The notes below the pieces were generated by a model. It was not told where the DNA came from. It made no database searches and saw only the letters and a list, made by a program, of their open reading frames with translations. DNA of 6,897 bases from Gammaproteobacteria bacterium. GTDB taxonomy: Bacteria > Pseudomonadota > Gammaproteobacteria > DAOWEP01. This document shows, piece by piece, positions 1 through 5,845 of this stretch (positions are counted from its first letter, which is position 1; the number at the start of each line of letters is the position of its first letter). Location of the stretch: NCBI GenBank assembly GCA_030638455.1, contig DAOWEP010000107.1:1-6897 (forward strand). The letters run 5' to 3'. A program made the position numbers and the translations under genes.

Positions 1-855
1 CAGGTTTCTTCAGAGGCTATAGATGATAGCCTGGGTGATCGGGAGATTGTACTGTCGCTTGCGGAGGCCGTTAGTCCTGAGGATGTGCAGTTGTTTTACC
101 AGATTGGCTTGATAGGAAGCCGGGATCTGGCCCTTGCCCCGGATCCGCGTAGCGGACTGGAAATGATCCTGTTGCGCATGCTGGGTTTCAGGCCGGCAGC
201 ATCAGTAGTGCAGTCTCCGCGTCAGGCTTCTCAAACAACGGCGTTCACCAAATCTAAAGCTACCGAACAACAGGAAACAGGAAACAGGGAAGGGATGCAG
301 GCAGGTATGTCTGCCGGGGCCGGGAAGGGCGCGACGACGGCCAGGGCACAGGCCAAACAAGATAAAGCGCAGATACAGGAGCCAGAGCTACAATCACAGC
401 CACATCAACCAAAACAGCAGCAGCCAGAGCCGGAGCAAAAGGTTGGTATGGTTCAGCCCACATTGCCTGAGGGAGAGGACGATGAATGGAGTCAGATCAT
501 TAGTGAAACCGGCATCAGGGCGGCAGCCAGGGAACTTGCCTTGCACAGTGTACTGAAAAGCAAGGATGAAAATACGATTAAACTGGTGCTGGATCCGACA
601 TACGAACAGATTTGTACTACCAATGCAAAAAAGCGTCTGGAGCAGGCATTACAGAAATATTTTGGTGCATCGGTAACACTCGATATCAGTGTTGAGGAAC
701 CAGAGGCAGAAACGCCAGCGGCAAGGACTAAACGTATAGAGATGGAAAGACATCAGCAGGCAGTGCAATCCATACAGCAAGATGCAGTTGTACAGGATCT
801 GCAAAAGGTTTTTAATGCAGAGGTTCGTCCGGACTTGATACGGCCAAATGAATGA
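1..855 (+). CDS. dnaX: DNA polymerase III subunit gamma/tau, C-terminal part (5' end outside window)
   Basis: This is the C-terminal 284 residues of the clamp-loader subunit tau, which holds the replicative polymerase and helicase together at the fork. The frame is open from base 1, so the true start lies upstream; the GTG at 85 is internal. Visible residues 1-65 are the end of the collar domain (domain III), with the family phrases VQLFYQIGLIGSRDLALAPD and LLRMLGFRP. Residues about 66-158 are a low-complexity Q/K/E/A-rich linker. Residues about 160-284 match domain V, which binds the polymerase alpha subunit: an EW near 162-163, then ARELALHSVL, a KKRLEQALQKYFG stretch, ETPAARTKR, and a final VQDLQKVFNAEVRP. 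The ATPase domain is not in view. Stop is TGA at 853-855. ybaB follows after 54 bp, the usual dnaX-ybaB-recR order. An A AAA AAG heptamer lies in frame at 627-633 (see findings). Confidence 0.95.
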   Translation, partial: QVSSEAIDDSLGDREIVLSLAEAVSPEDVQLFYQIGLIGSRDLALAPDPRSGLEMILLRMLGFRPAASVVQSPRQASQTTAFTKSKATEQQETGNREGMQAGMSAGAGKGATTARAQAKQDKAQIQEPELQSQPHQPKQQQPEPEQKVGMVQPTLPEGEDDEWSQIISETGIRAAARELALHSVLKSKDENTIKLVLDPTYEQICTTNAKKRLEQALQKYFGASVTLDISVEEPEAETPAARTKRIEMERHQQAVQSIQQDAVVQDLQKVFNAEVRPDLIRPNE

Positions 856-909
856 GCGGTTGCTAGTTTTTTTAACTTTTTATTGAGAGTGATCTAGAGG
901 TAAATCCAG

Positions 910-1236
910 ATGATGAAAGGCGGAATGAGTGGGCTAATGAAGCAGGCCCAGCAAATGCAGGAAAACATGCAAAAGGCCCAGGAAGAGTTGGCCAGGATGG
1001 AAGTTACCGGTGAGTCCGGGGGTGGTATGGTGAGTGTCGTGATGACAGGAAAGCATGAGGTAAAAAGGATAAAGATTGATGACAGTCTCTTCGGCGACGA
1101 TCGGGATATGCTTGAAGACCTGATTGCTGCCGCTGTAAATGATGCCGTGCATAAGGTAGAAAAAAACAACCAGGAAAAAATGTCCGGCATGACTGCGGGT
1201 ATGTCGTTACCACCTGGTTTCAAGTTACCATTCTAG
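910..1236 (+). CDS. ybaB: YbaB/EbfC family nucleoid-associated DNA-binding protein
   Basis: A small DNA-binding protein of the YbaB/EbfC family, which forms dimers on DNA and has been linked to nucleoid organisation. The 108 residues equal the usual family length (about 109 in E. coli). The N-terminal half is the typical Met/Gln-rich helix (GLMKQAQQMQENMQKAQEEL), followed by the conserved EVTGESGGGMVSVVMTG strand region and MLEDLIAAAVNDA, and it ends in the family signature MSLPPGFKLPF. Two adjacent ATGs (910 and 913) are possible starts; AGAGG at 896-900, nine bases before 910, favours the first. It lies between dnaX and recR, with only 7 bp to recR, so it is very likely cotranscribed. The antisense frames that are open here are shadows. 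Confidence 0.95.
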   Translation: MMKGGMSGLMKQAQQMQENMQKAQEELARMEVTGESGGGMVSVVMTGKHEVKRIKIDDSLFGDDRDMLEDLIAAAVNDAVHKVEKNNQEKMSGMTAGMSLPPGFKLPF

Positions 1237-1243
1237 CGGTTGC

Positions 1244-1867
1244 ATGCATTCTTCAAGAAATACAGATAGCGTCAGTTTTTCACGGGTAATAGATCGCCTG
1301 ATTGATTCCTTGCGTGTATTGCCCGGTGTGGGTCCAAAATCTGCACAGCGAATGGCATTTTATTTGCTGGAGCGCAATACAAAAGGTGCAGTGCAATTAT
1401 CGGAGAGCCTGAAAGACGCGGTAGAAAAAGTAGGGCATTGTAATAAATGCAGGACGCTTACTGAAGAGGAAACCTGCGCGATCTGTATGAATCCCGGTCG
1501 CGATCAAAGCAAGTTATGTATTGTTGAAACGCCTGCCGATGCGCTGGTGGTAGAAAAGGCCACAGGGTTTCGTGGTTTGTATTATGTGTTGATGGGACAT
1601 TTATCTCCATTAGATGGTATAGGCCCTAAAGAATTGGGGTTAAAAAATCTGGCTGACCGGCTGGATGCAGATGAGGTCGAGGAATTGATACTGGCGACCA
1701 ATCCCACGGTAGAGGGTGAGGCCACGGCTCATTATATAAGTGAAATGGCACGTAAAAGGGATATCCATACCACCCGGATCGCACACGGTGTTCCGATGGG
1801 GGGGGAGCTGGAATATATTGATGGTGGAACCCTGTCTCATGCCTTTGCTGACCGACGGGAAGTATAA
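1244..1867 (+). CDS. recR: Recombination mediator protein RecR
   Basis: RecR works with RecF and RecO to load RecA on SSB-coated single-stranded DNA during gap repair. The protein has 207 residues (E. coli 201). The helix-hairpin-helix segment LPGVGPKSAQRMAFYLL is at 26-42. The four-cysteine zinc motif has C66, C69, C78 and C81. The Toprim domain starts around residue 91 (CIVETPAD, E95) and includes GHLSPLDGIGP (118-128) and the family phrase ATNPTVEGEATA. The C-terminus carries RIAHGVPMGGELEYIDGGTLSHA, another RecR hallmark. The start at 1244 lies 7 bp after the ybaB stop; no strong Shine-Dalgarno is visible, only GCGG, so translational coupling to ybaB is likely. The first dozen residues are poorly conserved and account for the slightly greater length. 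No terminator is evident downstream. Confidence 0.97.
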   Translation: MHSSRNTDSVSFSRVIDRLIDSLRVLPGVGPKSAQRMAFYLLERNTKGAVQLSESLKDAVEKVGHCNKCRTLTEEETCAICMNPGRDQSKLCIVETPADALVVEKATGFRGLYYVLMGHLSPLDGIGPKELGLKNLADRLDADEVEELILATNPTVEGEATAHYISEMARKRDIHTTRIAHGVPMGGELEYIDGGTLSHAFADRREV

Positions 1868-1942
1868 TATCTCCCGGCCGTATTCAGGCCAGAAACTCCA
1901 ATAAAAAACTTATATATTATCTAGTTAATTTTATAAAGCAGT

Positions 1943-1971
1943 TTTACGCTGCTGTGTTATGCTTCTATAGT
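1943..1971 (+). promoter_or_regulatory. Candidate sigma-70 promoter upstream of the 124-residue protein gene
   Basis: TTTACG (1943-1948, 4 of 6 matches to the -35 consensus) and TATAGT (1966-1971, 5 of 6 to the -10) are separated by exactly 17 bases. Transcription would begin near 1978 and give a leader of about 27 bases before the ATG at 2005. A short inverted repeat, AGCAG (1937-1941) and CTGCT (1949-1953), brackets the -35 and could be an operator or chance. This is pattern matching only. Confidence 0.45.
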
Positions 1972-2004
1972 AGTCCCGAAACTGACTAGCCTCTGGTATC
2001 GCGT

Positions 2005-2379
2005 ATGAAAATTGCCGCCTTTCCAGTAGCCGTGAATCCTCAAAACATGGCACTGGCACCGGACCGTAATGCCGGTGATGCAGTTGCGCGTGACATAAAG
2101 AGACAGTTAAATCCCAATAATATTCCTGTTGCCGCAAATGACCGGGAAGGGCCGGTATTGCAAGGTGAAGTACTCTATAGCAGAAGTACTCCCGGGAGTT
2201 CAGCAAGCAGCAGTAAGGAAGGGTATACCTCCACGCAACGTGAACGGCCCGGTTATCAGCCAAAGTCCCCCGTCAACGACTATAGCAGAAGGGCCGCGGT
2301 AGAAGCCTATAAGCAAAATGAAGTTCTGGCACAAGAGGGACTTGTTAATATAACTGGATCCATTGATGTATATGCGTAG
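2005..2379 (+). CDS. Uncharacterised 124-residue protein
   Basis: I do not recognise this protein. It is hydrophilic, with no signal peptide, membrane segment or cysteines. Residues 1-60 contain MALAPDRNAGDAVARDIKRQL and are mixed in character. Residues about 60-90 are rich in Ser, Gly, Pro, Gln and Arg and probably disordered. The last 35 residues (YSRRAAVEAYKQNEVLAQEG…) look helical and end in SIDVYA. The tripeptide YSR occurs twice, encoded by an identical 12-base stretch (2175-2186 and 2280-2291). Evidence that it is a gene: an open frame of 124 codons in a slot not covered by any other gene, a plausible promoter upstream, and hinT following 50 bp later on the same strand. The ATG has no clear Shine-Dalgarno, so the start is uncertain; an ATG at 2047 is an alternative. 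From memory only, short gammaproteobacterial proteins with an 'AxxAY…D-x-YA' tail exist, but I cannot name a family. Confidence 0.65.
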   Translation: MKIAAFPVAVNPQNMALAPDRNAGDAVARDIKRQLNPNNIPVAANDREGPVLQGEVLYSRSTPGSSASSSKEGYTSTQRERPGYQPKSPVNDYSRRAAVEAYKQNEVLAQEGLVNITGSIDVYA

Positions 2380-2429
2380 AGTGTTTTATAAGATGAGTGT
2401 TTATGAAATGAGTAAGTGGAGAATAAAGA

Positions 2430-2774
2430 ATGACTGATTGCCTGTTTTGTAGAATGCTAAACAAGGAAATTCCGGCTGATGTTGTGTATGAGGATGATGA
2501 TGTTCTGGCATTTAATGATATTAACCCGCAAGCCCCTGTGCATGTATTGATCATCCCACGTATTCATATAGCGACCCTGAATGACCTGCAAGCCAAACAT
2601 GCTGAGGTAATGGGAAAATTGCTTCTGGCCGCAAAAGAAGTCGCGAAACAAAAAGGCTTGTCAGAAGGAGGGTACAGGACGGTAATCAATTGCAATGCAG
2701 ATGCTGGGCAGATGGTGTTCCATATCCACCTGCATCTACTGGGCGGCAGACAAATGGACTGGCCGCCGGGATAG
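2430..2774 (+). CDS. hinT: HIT-family purine nucleoside phosphoramidase (HinT type)
   Basis: A histidine-triad hydrolase of the HinT branch, which cleaves AMP-N bonds such as AMP-lysine or lysyl-AMP-like phosphoramidates in the cytoplasm; the physiological substrate in bacteria is not settled. The protein has 114 residues (E. coli HinT 119). The catalytic triad motif H98-I-H100-L-H102-L-L is intact, preceded by GYRTVINCNADAGQ and the upstream NDINPQAPVHVLIIPR that forms the nucleotide pocket. The C-terminus, GGRQMDWPPG, is typical of the branch. C4 and C7 form a CxxC seen in many HIT proteins, where it can bind zinc. The start is supported by GGAG at 2418-2421, eight bases before ATG. It is probably cotranscribed with the small protein gene 50 bp upstream and converges on rsgA. 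Confidence 0.93.
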   Translation: MTDCLFCRMLNKEIPADVVYEDDDVLAFNDINPQAPVHVLIIPRIHIATLNDLQAKHAEVMGKLLLAAKEVAKQKGLSEGGYRTVINCNADAGQMVFHIHLHLLGGRQMDWPPG

Positions 2775-2791
2775 TTGTTTTAATGTCATGA

Positions 2792-2851
2792 TCAACTGTG
2801 ATTCTCTTCAATAGACTGAACGATTGATAAATAACTTTCCAGTCGTTTTTA
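2792..2851 (-). other. In-frame stop and preserved C-terminal tail of rsgA
   Basis: Minus-strand codons after the rsgA TAA (2849-2851) read KRLESYLSIVQSIEENHS and then TGA (2792-2794). Lined up with the E. coli C-terminus, GKIA-E-TRFENYHRILESM, the TAA sits exactly where E. coli has Glu. The Arg, the aromatic, the Ile and the Ser of the helix match, with no gap or frame change. A single base change (for example GAA or CAA to TAA) would explain it. With the tail included, only 17 bp separate rsgA from the convergent hinT stop. Confidence 0.85.
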
Positions 2852-3823
2852 GCTGATTTTCCCGGATTCCACGCCACCTTTAAATGCACATTCCGGTTCT
2901 ATAGTGTGGCTACAGTTTCTGAATTTGCATTTACCCTGATAGTCTTTAAATTCAACGAACCCCTTTGTGATATTGTCTTTATCTATATGCCATACACCGA
3001 AGTCCCTTACTCCGGGGGAGTCGATCAGATTTCCTCCGCAAGGCAGGTGATATAACACCGATGTAGTGGTGGTGTGCTTGCCAAGATCGGTATCGCCCAG
3101 CTTGCCTATGGTGATTTCCTGTTCCGGCAGAAGTTGCTTGACCAGCGAGGACTTTCCTACACCGGACTGTCCTACAAGAATGCTGGTTTTCTGATTTAAT
3201 TTTTCTGTAACCTGATTGATCCCGATATCTTGTTTTACGCTGAAAAATAGAACCGGGTAGCCAATATCTGAATACAGTTTCATTCTTTGTTTCAGTTCAA
3301 TGAATCCATCTTCATCTAGCAGGTCAATTTTATTTACGATGATAACCGGTTTGATACCTGTGATTTCCGCGTTTACAAGGTAGCGGTCTATCAGGGGTTC
3401 GCTGAGGGCTGGTTTTGTGGCGACCATGATAACTATTTGATCAACATTGGCGGCTACGGATTTAATTTCTCCGCCGGGTAGTTGTCTTGCCAGCAGACTT
3501 GATCTTGGCTGTATGGCGGTGACAATCCCTTGTTGATTGGTTTCTTCCCTGTTGTCACCATCTTCTTTATTTATGGGTTGCCAGACAACACTGTCCCCGC
3601 ATACCAGAGCCTTCAAGTTTTGTCTTACTGAGCAACGGATGAGTTTGCTTTGTGTGTCTTCTACTATTACAGACCGACCGTGGTGGGAGATGATGGTGCC
3701 GATTTGCTCCGATCCCAGTGCGCCATCTTGCTCCTTGTCGGTTTCACTTACGCGTTGCCGACGTTTTTCCTGTATAGCGGAAATGCGTTCCTTTTGTCTT
3801 TCTGTGAGTCTGCGCTTTGCCAT
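2849..3823 (-). CDS. rsgA: Ribosome small-subunit-dependent GTPase RsgA, ending at a premature in-frame TAA
   Basis: RsgA (YjeQ) is a circularly permuted GTPase that checks late 30S subunit maturation and helps release RbfA. The 324 visible residues contain an N-terminal basic tail, an OB-fold (about 37-110), then G motifs in permuted order: NKID (164-167, G4), FFSVK (193-197, G5 region), GQSGVGKSS (218-226, P-loop), a GKHTTTT switch (248-254) and DSPG (268-271, G3). The zinc-binding domain has C299, C304, H306 and C312. The frame stops after GKIS, about 20 residues short of the usual end, and the missing tail is encoded in the same frame just beyond the TAA (2792-2848). E. coli RsgA has 350 residues; with the tail this one would have 343. 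The ATG at 3823 has no clear Shine-Dalgarno. The gene lies downstream of a transposable element that separates it from phhB. Function of the short form is uncertain, since all catalytic and zinc residues are present. Confidence 0.93.
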   Translation of the reverse strand: MAKRRLTERQKERISAIQEKRRQRVSETDKEQDGALGSEQIGTIISHHGRSVIVEDTQSKLIRCSVRQNLKALVCGDSVVWQPINKEDGDNREETNQQGIVTAIQPRSSLLARQLPGGEIKSVAANVDQIVIMVATKPALSEPLIDRYLVNAEITGIKPVIIVNKIDLLDEDGFIELKQRMKLYSDIGYPVLFFSVKQDIGINQVTEKLNQKTSILVGQSGVGKSSLVKQLLPEQEITIGKLGDTDLGKHTTTTSVLYHLPCGGNLIDSPGVRDFGVWHIDKDNITKGFVEFKDYQGKCKFRNCSHTIEPECAFKGGVESGKIS

Positions 3824-3887
3824 TATTAATTAGCTAAATGCTATTTCGCCAGTACAGCGAGGAAATACAGAAATGGTTTTCATTTAA

Positions 3888-3905
3888 GGAGCCTCTGGAT
3901 AAGTC
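3888..3905 (+). repeat. Left terminal inverted repeat of the MITE
   Basis: GGAGCCTCTGGATAAGTC, preceded by TTAA at 3884-3887. It is the reverse complement of 4126-4143 with one mismatch (G at 3891). Confidence 0.9.
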
Positions 3906-4121
3906 TGGGCGTAATAAGATTGAGAGCTAAAATTTTTAAATGCGAGGCGCAAAACGCACGTAAAGCTCCCGCATCCCTGCTCACGCTCCTTACCTGCGTC
4001 CATGCAGGCAATAGCAAGCTATTGCGAAGTTTTGCAACGAAGCACGACTCCATGGATGGAGGAGGTAGAATTGCGTCTGGAACAGCAATCGAGTTGGAAA
4101 TTTTAGACTCAAGATATTCGT

Positions 4122-4475
4122 TCATGACTTATCCAGAGGTTCCTTAACCAGCTGATCTATCTTTGCCGCGCAAATGAAATCGTTTTCAGACAGGCCACCA
4201 ATTGCATGAGTGGTGTATTGAATCAGACAATGTTTATAGCCGACTTCAAAGTCCGGGTGGTGGTCTTCCTGGTGCGCTATCCAGGCCATAGCATTAACAA
4301 AGGCCATGGTCTCATGAAAGTTTTTGAATAAAAAATCTCGTTTAAGCAGGTTGCTTTGGTTGTCTATTTGCCAGTCCGCATGAAGCTGTGCCAGTAAATC
4401 CTTTGCCTGCGAGGATGAAGTTGTAGCGCTGCCCGATTTAGGTGGGGAGCAATGTCGGTCTGTCAGGCCCGACAT
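4122..4475 (-). CDS. phhB: 4a-hydroxytetrahydrobiopterin dehydratase (pterin-4a-carbinolamine dehydratase)
   Basis: The enzyme dehydrates 4a-hydroxytetrahydropterin, recycling the cofactor of aromatic amino-acid hydroxylases; many bacteria carry it without such a hydroxylase, and none is in this window. The 117 residues match the family length. The core runs from WQIDNQ (35-40) through LFKNFHETMAFVNAMAWIA, the active-site H72-H73-P74, YTTHAIGGLSENDF with H90 (third conserved His), and AAKIDQL near the end. The start is supported by TAAGGA at 4485-4490 (minus strand), nine bases upstream. The last seven residues, KEPLDKS, and the stop come from the adjacent inserted element; the family domain ends before them, so activity is probably unaffected. 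The gene follows the M48 peptidase gene by 49 bp on the same strand and probably shares its transcript. Confidence 0.92.
   Translation of the reverse strand: MSGLTDRHCSPPKSGSATTSSSQAKDLLAQLHADWQIDNQSNLLKRDFLFKNFHETMAFVNAMAWIAHQEDHHPDFEVGYKHCLIQYTTHAIGGLSENDFICAAKIDQLVKEPLDKS
4126..4143 (-). repeat. Right terminal inverted repeat of the MITE
   Basis: Read on the minus strand this is GGAACCTCTGGATAAGTC, followed on the plus strand by TTAA at 4144-4147. On the minus strand it also encodes the final residues of the present PhhB (EPLDK, with the flanking K and S split across the borders). Confidence 0.9.
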
Positions 4476-4524
4476 TATGTGGTTTCCTTAAGCAATTGAT
4501 CTTTATGCATCCAGGTATTATCTG

Positions 4525-5775
4525 TTAAGTTGGCTGTGGTTGTTGCTGTAAATGTGCAATTCGTACCGGTGCTGGTGGGTGTGAATCATAAAAATTCGAG
4601 TATACTGGATCAGGTGTCAGTGTATTGGCATTTTCTTTATATAGTTTTACCAATGCGCGCACCAGTATGCTGGCGTCCTTGTGGCTTGCGGCATATGCAT
4701 CTGCCTGGAATTCATGCTTTCTGGAAAGCCCCGCCATTATGGGTGTCAGGAAAAACCCGAATACCGGTTGAACCATCATAAATAACATCAGCGCCATGTA
4801 GTTTGATTGTGTGCTGGTACCCATGCCGGTAAAGAACCAGAGTTGCTGAATCAGCCAGCCCAATAGTGCAAGAGCAGCAAGGCTCATTATGGCCATTCCG
4901 ATCATTCGTTTGCGGATATGGTTAAGGCGGAAGTGTCCTAGTTCGTGTGCTAGTACGGCTTCGACTTCCTCATCTTCCAGGCTTTCGATCAGGGTGTCAT
5001 AAAATACGATACGCTTGTTATTGCCAAGCCCTGTAAAGTAGGCATTACCGTGTGATGATCGTCTTGAACCGTCCATTACAAAAATGCCATTGCTGATGAA
5101 TCCGCATTTTTTCATGAGGTTCTCGATTCTGGTTTTTAGCTCTTCATTTTCCAGCGGGTTAAACTTGTTAAACAGGGGTGCAATAAAGGCGGGGTAGGCC
5201 CACATCATAATCAGGCCAAAGGAGAACCAGACGGCCCATACATATAACCACCAGAGCGGCCCCGAGATCTCCATGATCCAGAGTACTACCCATAGTAGTG
5301 GAGTGCCAATGACCAGGGTAAGTGCGGCGCCCTTGATCAGGTCGATGATAAAAAGTTTTACGGTAGTCTTGTTAAAGCCAAATTTCTTTTCGATTACAAA
5401 TGTGCTGTAGACAGCAAGTGGCAGGTCAAGTGCAGACATGACCAGCATGGCGCTGATCATCATACCTATGCCTGTCTGGATTGAGGAGAGCTCGAGGCCG
5501 CGCCAGTATTGGTCCAGCAGTTCAAGACCCCCTCCGATTGTCCAGCCCAATAACAGGACTGCACTAACAAGAAGGTCTACCCGACCCAGTTTGATCTTCG
5601 CAAAGGTATAGTCCGCTGCCTTTTGGTGCTCATCCAGGCCAATCTTGTCCTTGAAGGCATCCGGCACCTGGCTACGATGTTTGAGTACATGCTGGTACTG
5701 CCGTGAGGCCAGCCAGTATTGCAGGATCAGGCTTGCGCCCAGAAAGCAAAGAAACACATAGGTAAACTCGTTCAT
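4525..5775 (-). CDS. M48 family integral-membrane metallopeptidase (Ste24/CAAX prenyl protease 1-like)
   Basis: A zinc protease embedded in the inner membrane. The 416 residues and the layout fit the Ste24-like branch rather than the shorter HtpX: an N-terminal membrane segment (about 5-22), an amphipathic stretch with QKAADYTFAKIKLGRVDLL, further hydrophobic segments near 67-86, 101-122, 143-170 and 174-200, the typical FNKFNPLENEELKTRIENL (202-220), then the catalytic H277-E278-L-G-H281. Two more hydrophobic segments (about 291-316 and 326-350) precede the third zinc ligand E355 in EFQAD. SHPPAPVRI near the end is also family-typical. In bacteria the substrates are generally unknown; membrane protein quality control is a common suggestion. 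The Shine-Dalgarno AAAGGA (5791-5796, minus strand) lies 15 bases from the ATG, longer than usual, with no better in-frame start between. Divergent from orn; phhB follows 49 bp downstream. Confidence 0.93.
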   Translation of the reverse strand: MNEFTYVFLCFLGASLILQYWLASRQYQHVLKHRSQVPDAFKDKIGLDEHQKAADYTFAKIKLGRVDLLVSAVLLLGWTIGGGLELLDQYWRGLELSSIQTGIGMMISAMLVMSALDLPLAVYSTFVIEKKFGFNKTTVKLFIIDLIKGAALTLVIGTPLLWVVLWIMEISGPLWWLYVWAVWFSFGLIMMWAYPAFIAPLFNKFNPLENEELKTRIENLMKKCGFISNGIFVMDGSRRSSHGNAYFTGLGNNKRIVFYDTLIESLEDEEVEAVLAHELGHFRLNHIRKRMIGMAIMSLAALALLGWLIQQLWFFTGMGTSTQSNYMALMLFMMVQPVFGFFLTPIMAGLSRKHEFQADAYAASHKDASILVRALVKLYKENANTLTPDPVYSNFYDSHPPAPVRIAHLQQQPQPT

Positions 5776-5845
5776 ATGGATAACACTATTTCCTTTGATC
5801 AGATATTAAGGCTATTGATTTGCCACGTATGGTATGTAAAAGATC

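Larger units (their letters stand above)
3888..4143. mobile_element. MITE-like non-autonomous element, 256 bp, probably mobilised by an IS5-type transposase
   Basis: A 256-bp segment is bounded by near-perfect 18-bp terminal inverted repeats (17 of 18) and flanked on both sides by TTAA. It has no plausible transposase gene; both strands are largely open by chance, but neither frame resembles a protein domain. The TTAA flanks fit the 4-bp YTAR target duplication of the IS5 subgroup, so a related full-length IS elsewhere in the genome is the likely driver (inference). Subterminal similarity between the two arms (TTGAG…CTAAAATTT near 3920-3937 and, inverted, near 4098-4112) suggests derivation by internal deletion from a longer palindromic element. 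Internal perfect hairpins lie at 3993-4008, 4008-4025 and 4048-4061. It sits at the 3' end of phhB, whose last codons it supplies. Confidence 0.85.

Noticed and set aside
856..909. T-rich dnaX-ybaB gap as a terminator or an internal promoter
   Set aside because: There is no hairpin before the T runs, and TTGCTA (860-865) has no -10 at an acceptable distance. Cotranscription is the simpler reading.
894..1223. Antisense open frames over ybaB
   Set aside because: YbaB on the plus strand is recognised over its full length, and the reverse frames resemble nothing and lack ribosome binding sites.
1868..1925. Possible Rho-independent terminator after recR (GGCC…GGCC)
   Set aside because: The stem is only four base pairs and no T run follows it.
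2188..2199. Perfect 12-bp palindrome ACTCCCGGGAGT inside the 124-residue gene
   Set aside because: It is a single occurrence with no loop and sits within coding sequence. It could be a protein-binding site, but nothing else supports that.
2686..2889. Alternative-frame explanation of the rsgA end (frameshift into the neighbouring minus-strand frame)
   Set aside because: The family-like tail KRLESYLSIVQSIEE lies in the original frame directly after the TAA. The shifted frame (NDWKVIYQSF…) matches RsgA less well, so a substitution explains the data and an indel does not.
3880..4147. Open frames on both strands of the inserted element (81 and 75 codons)
   Set aside because: Both span the inverted repeat ends, have no ribosome binding site, overlap each other antisense and show no domain-like pattern. 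They are by-products of the element's composition, and such frames are often misannotated as hypothetical proteins.
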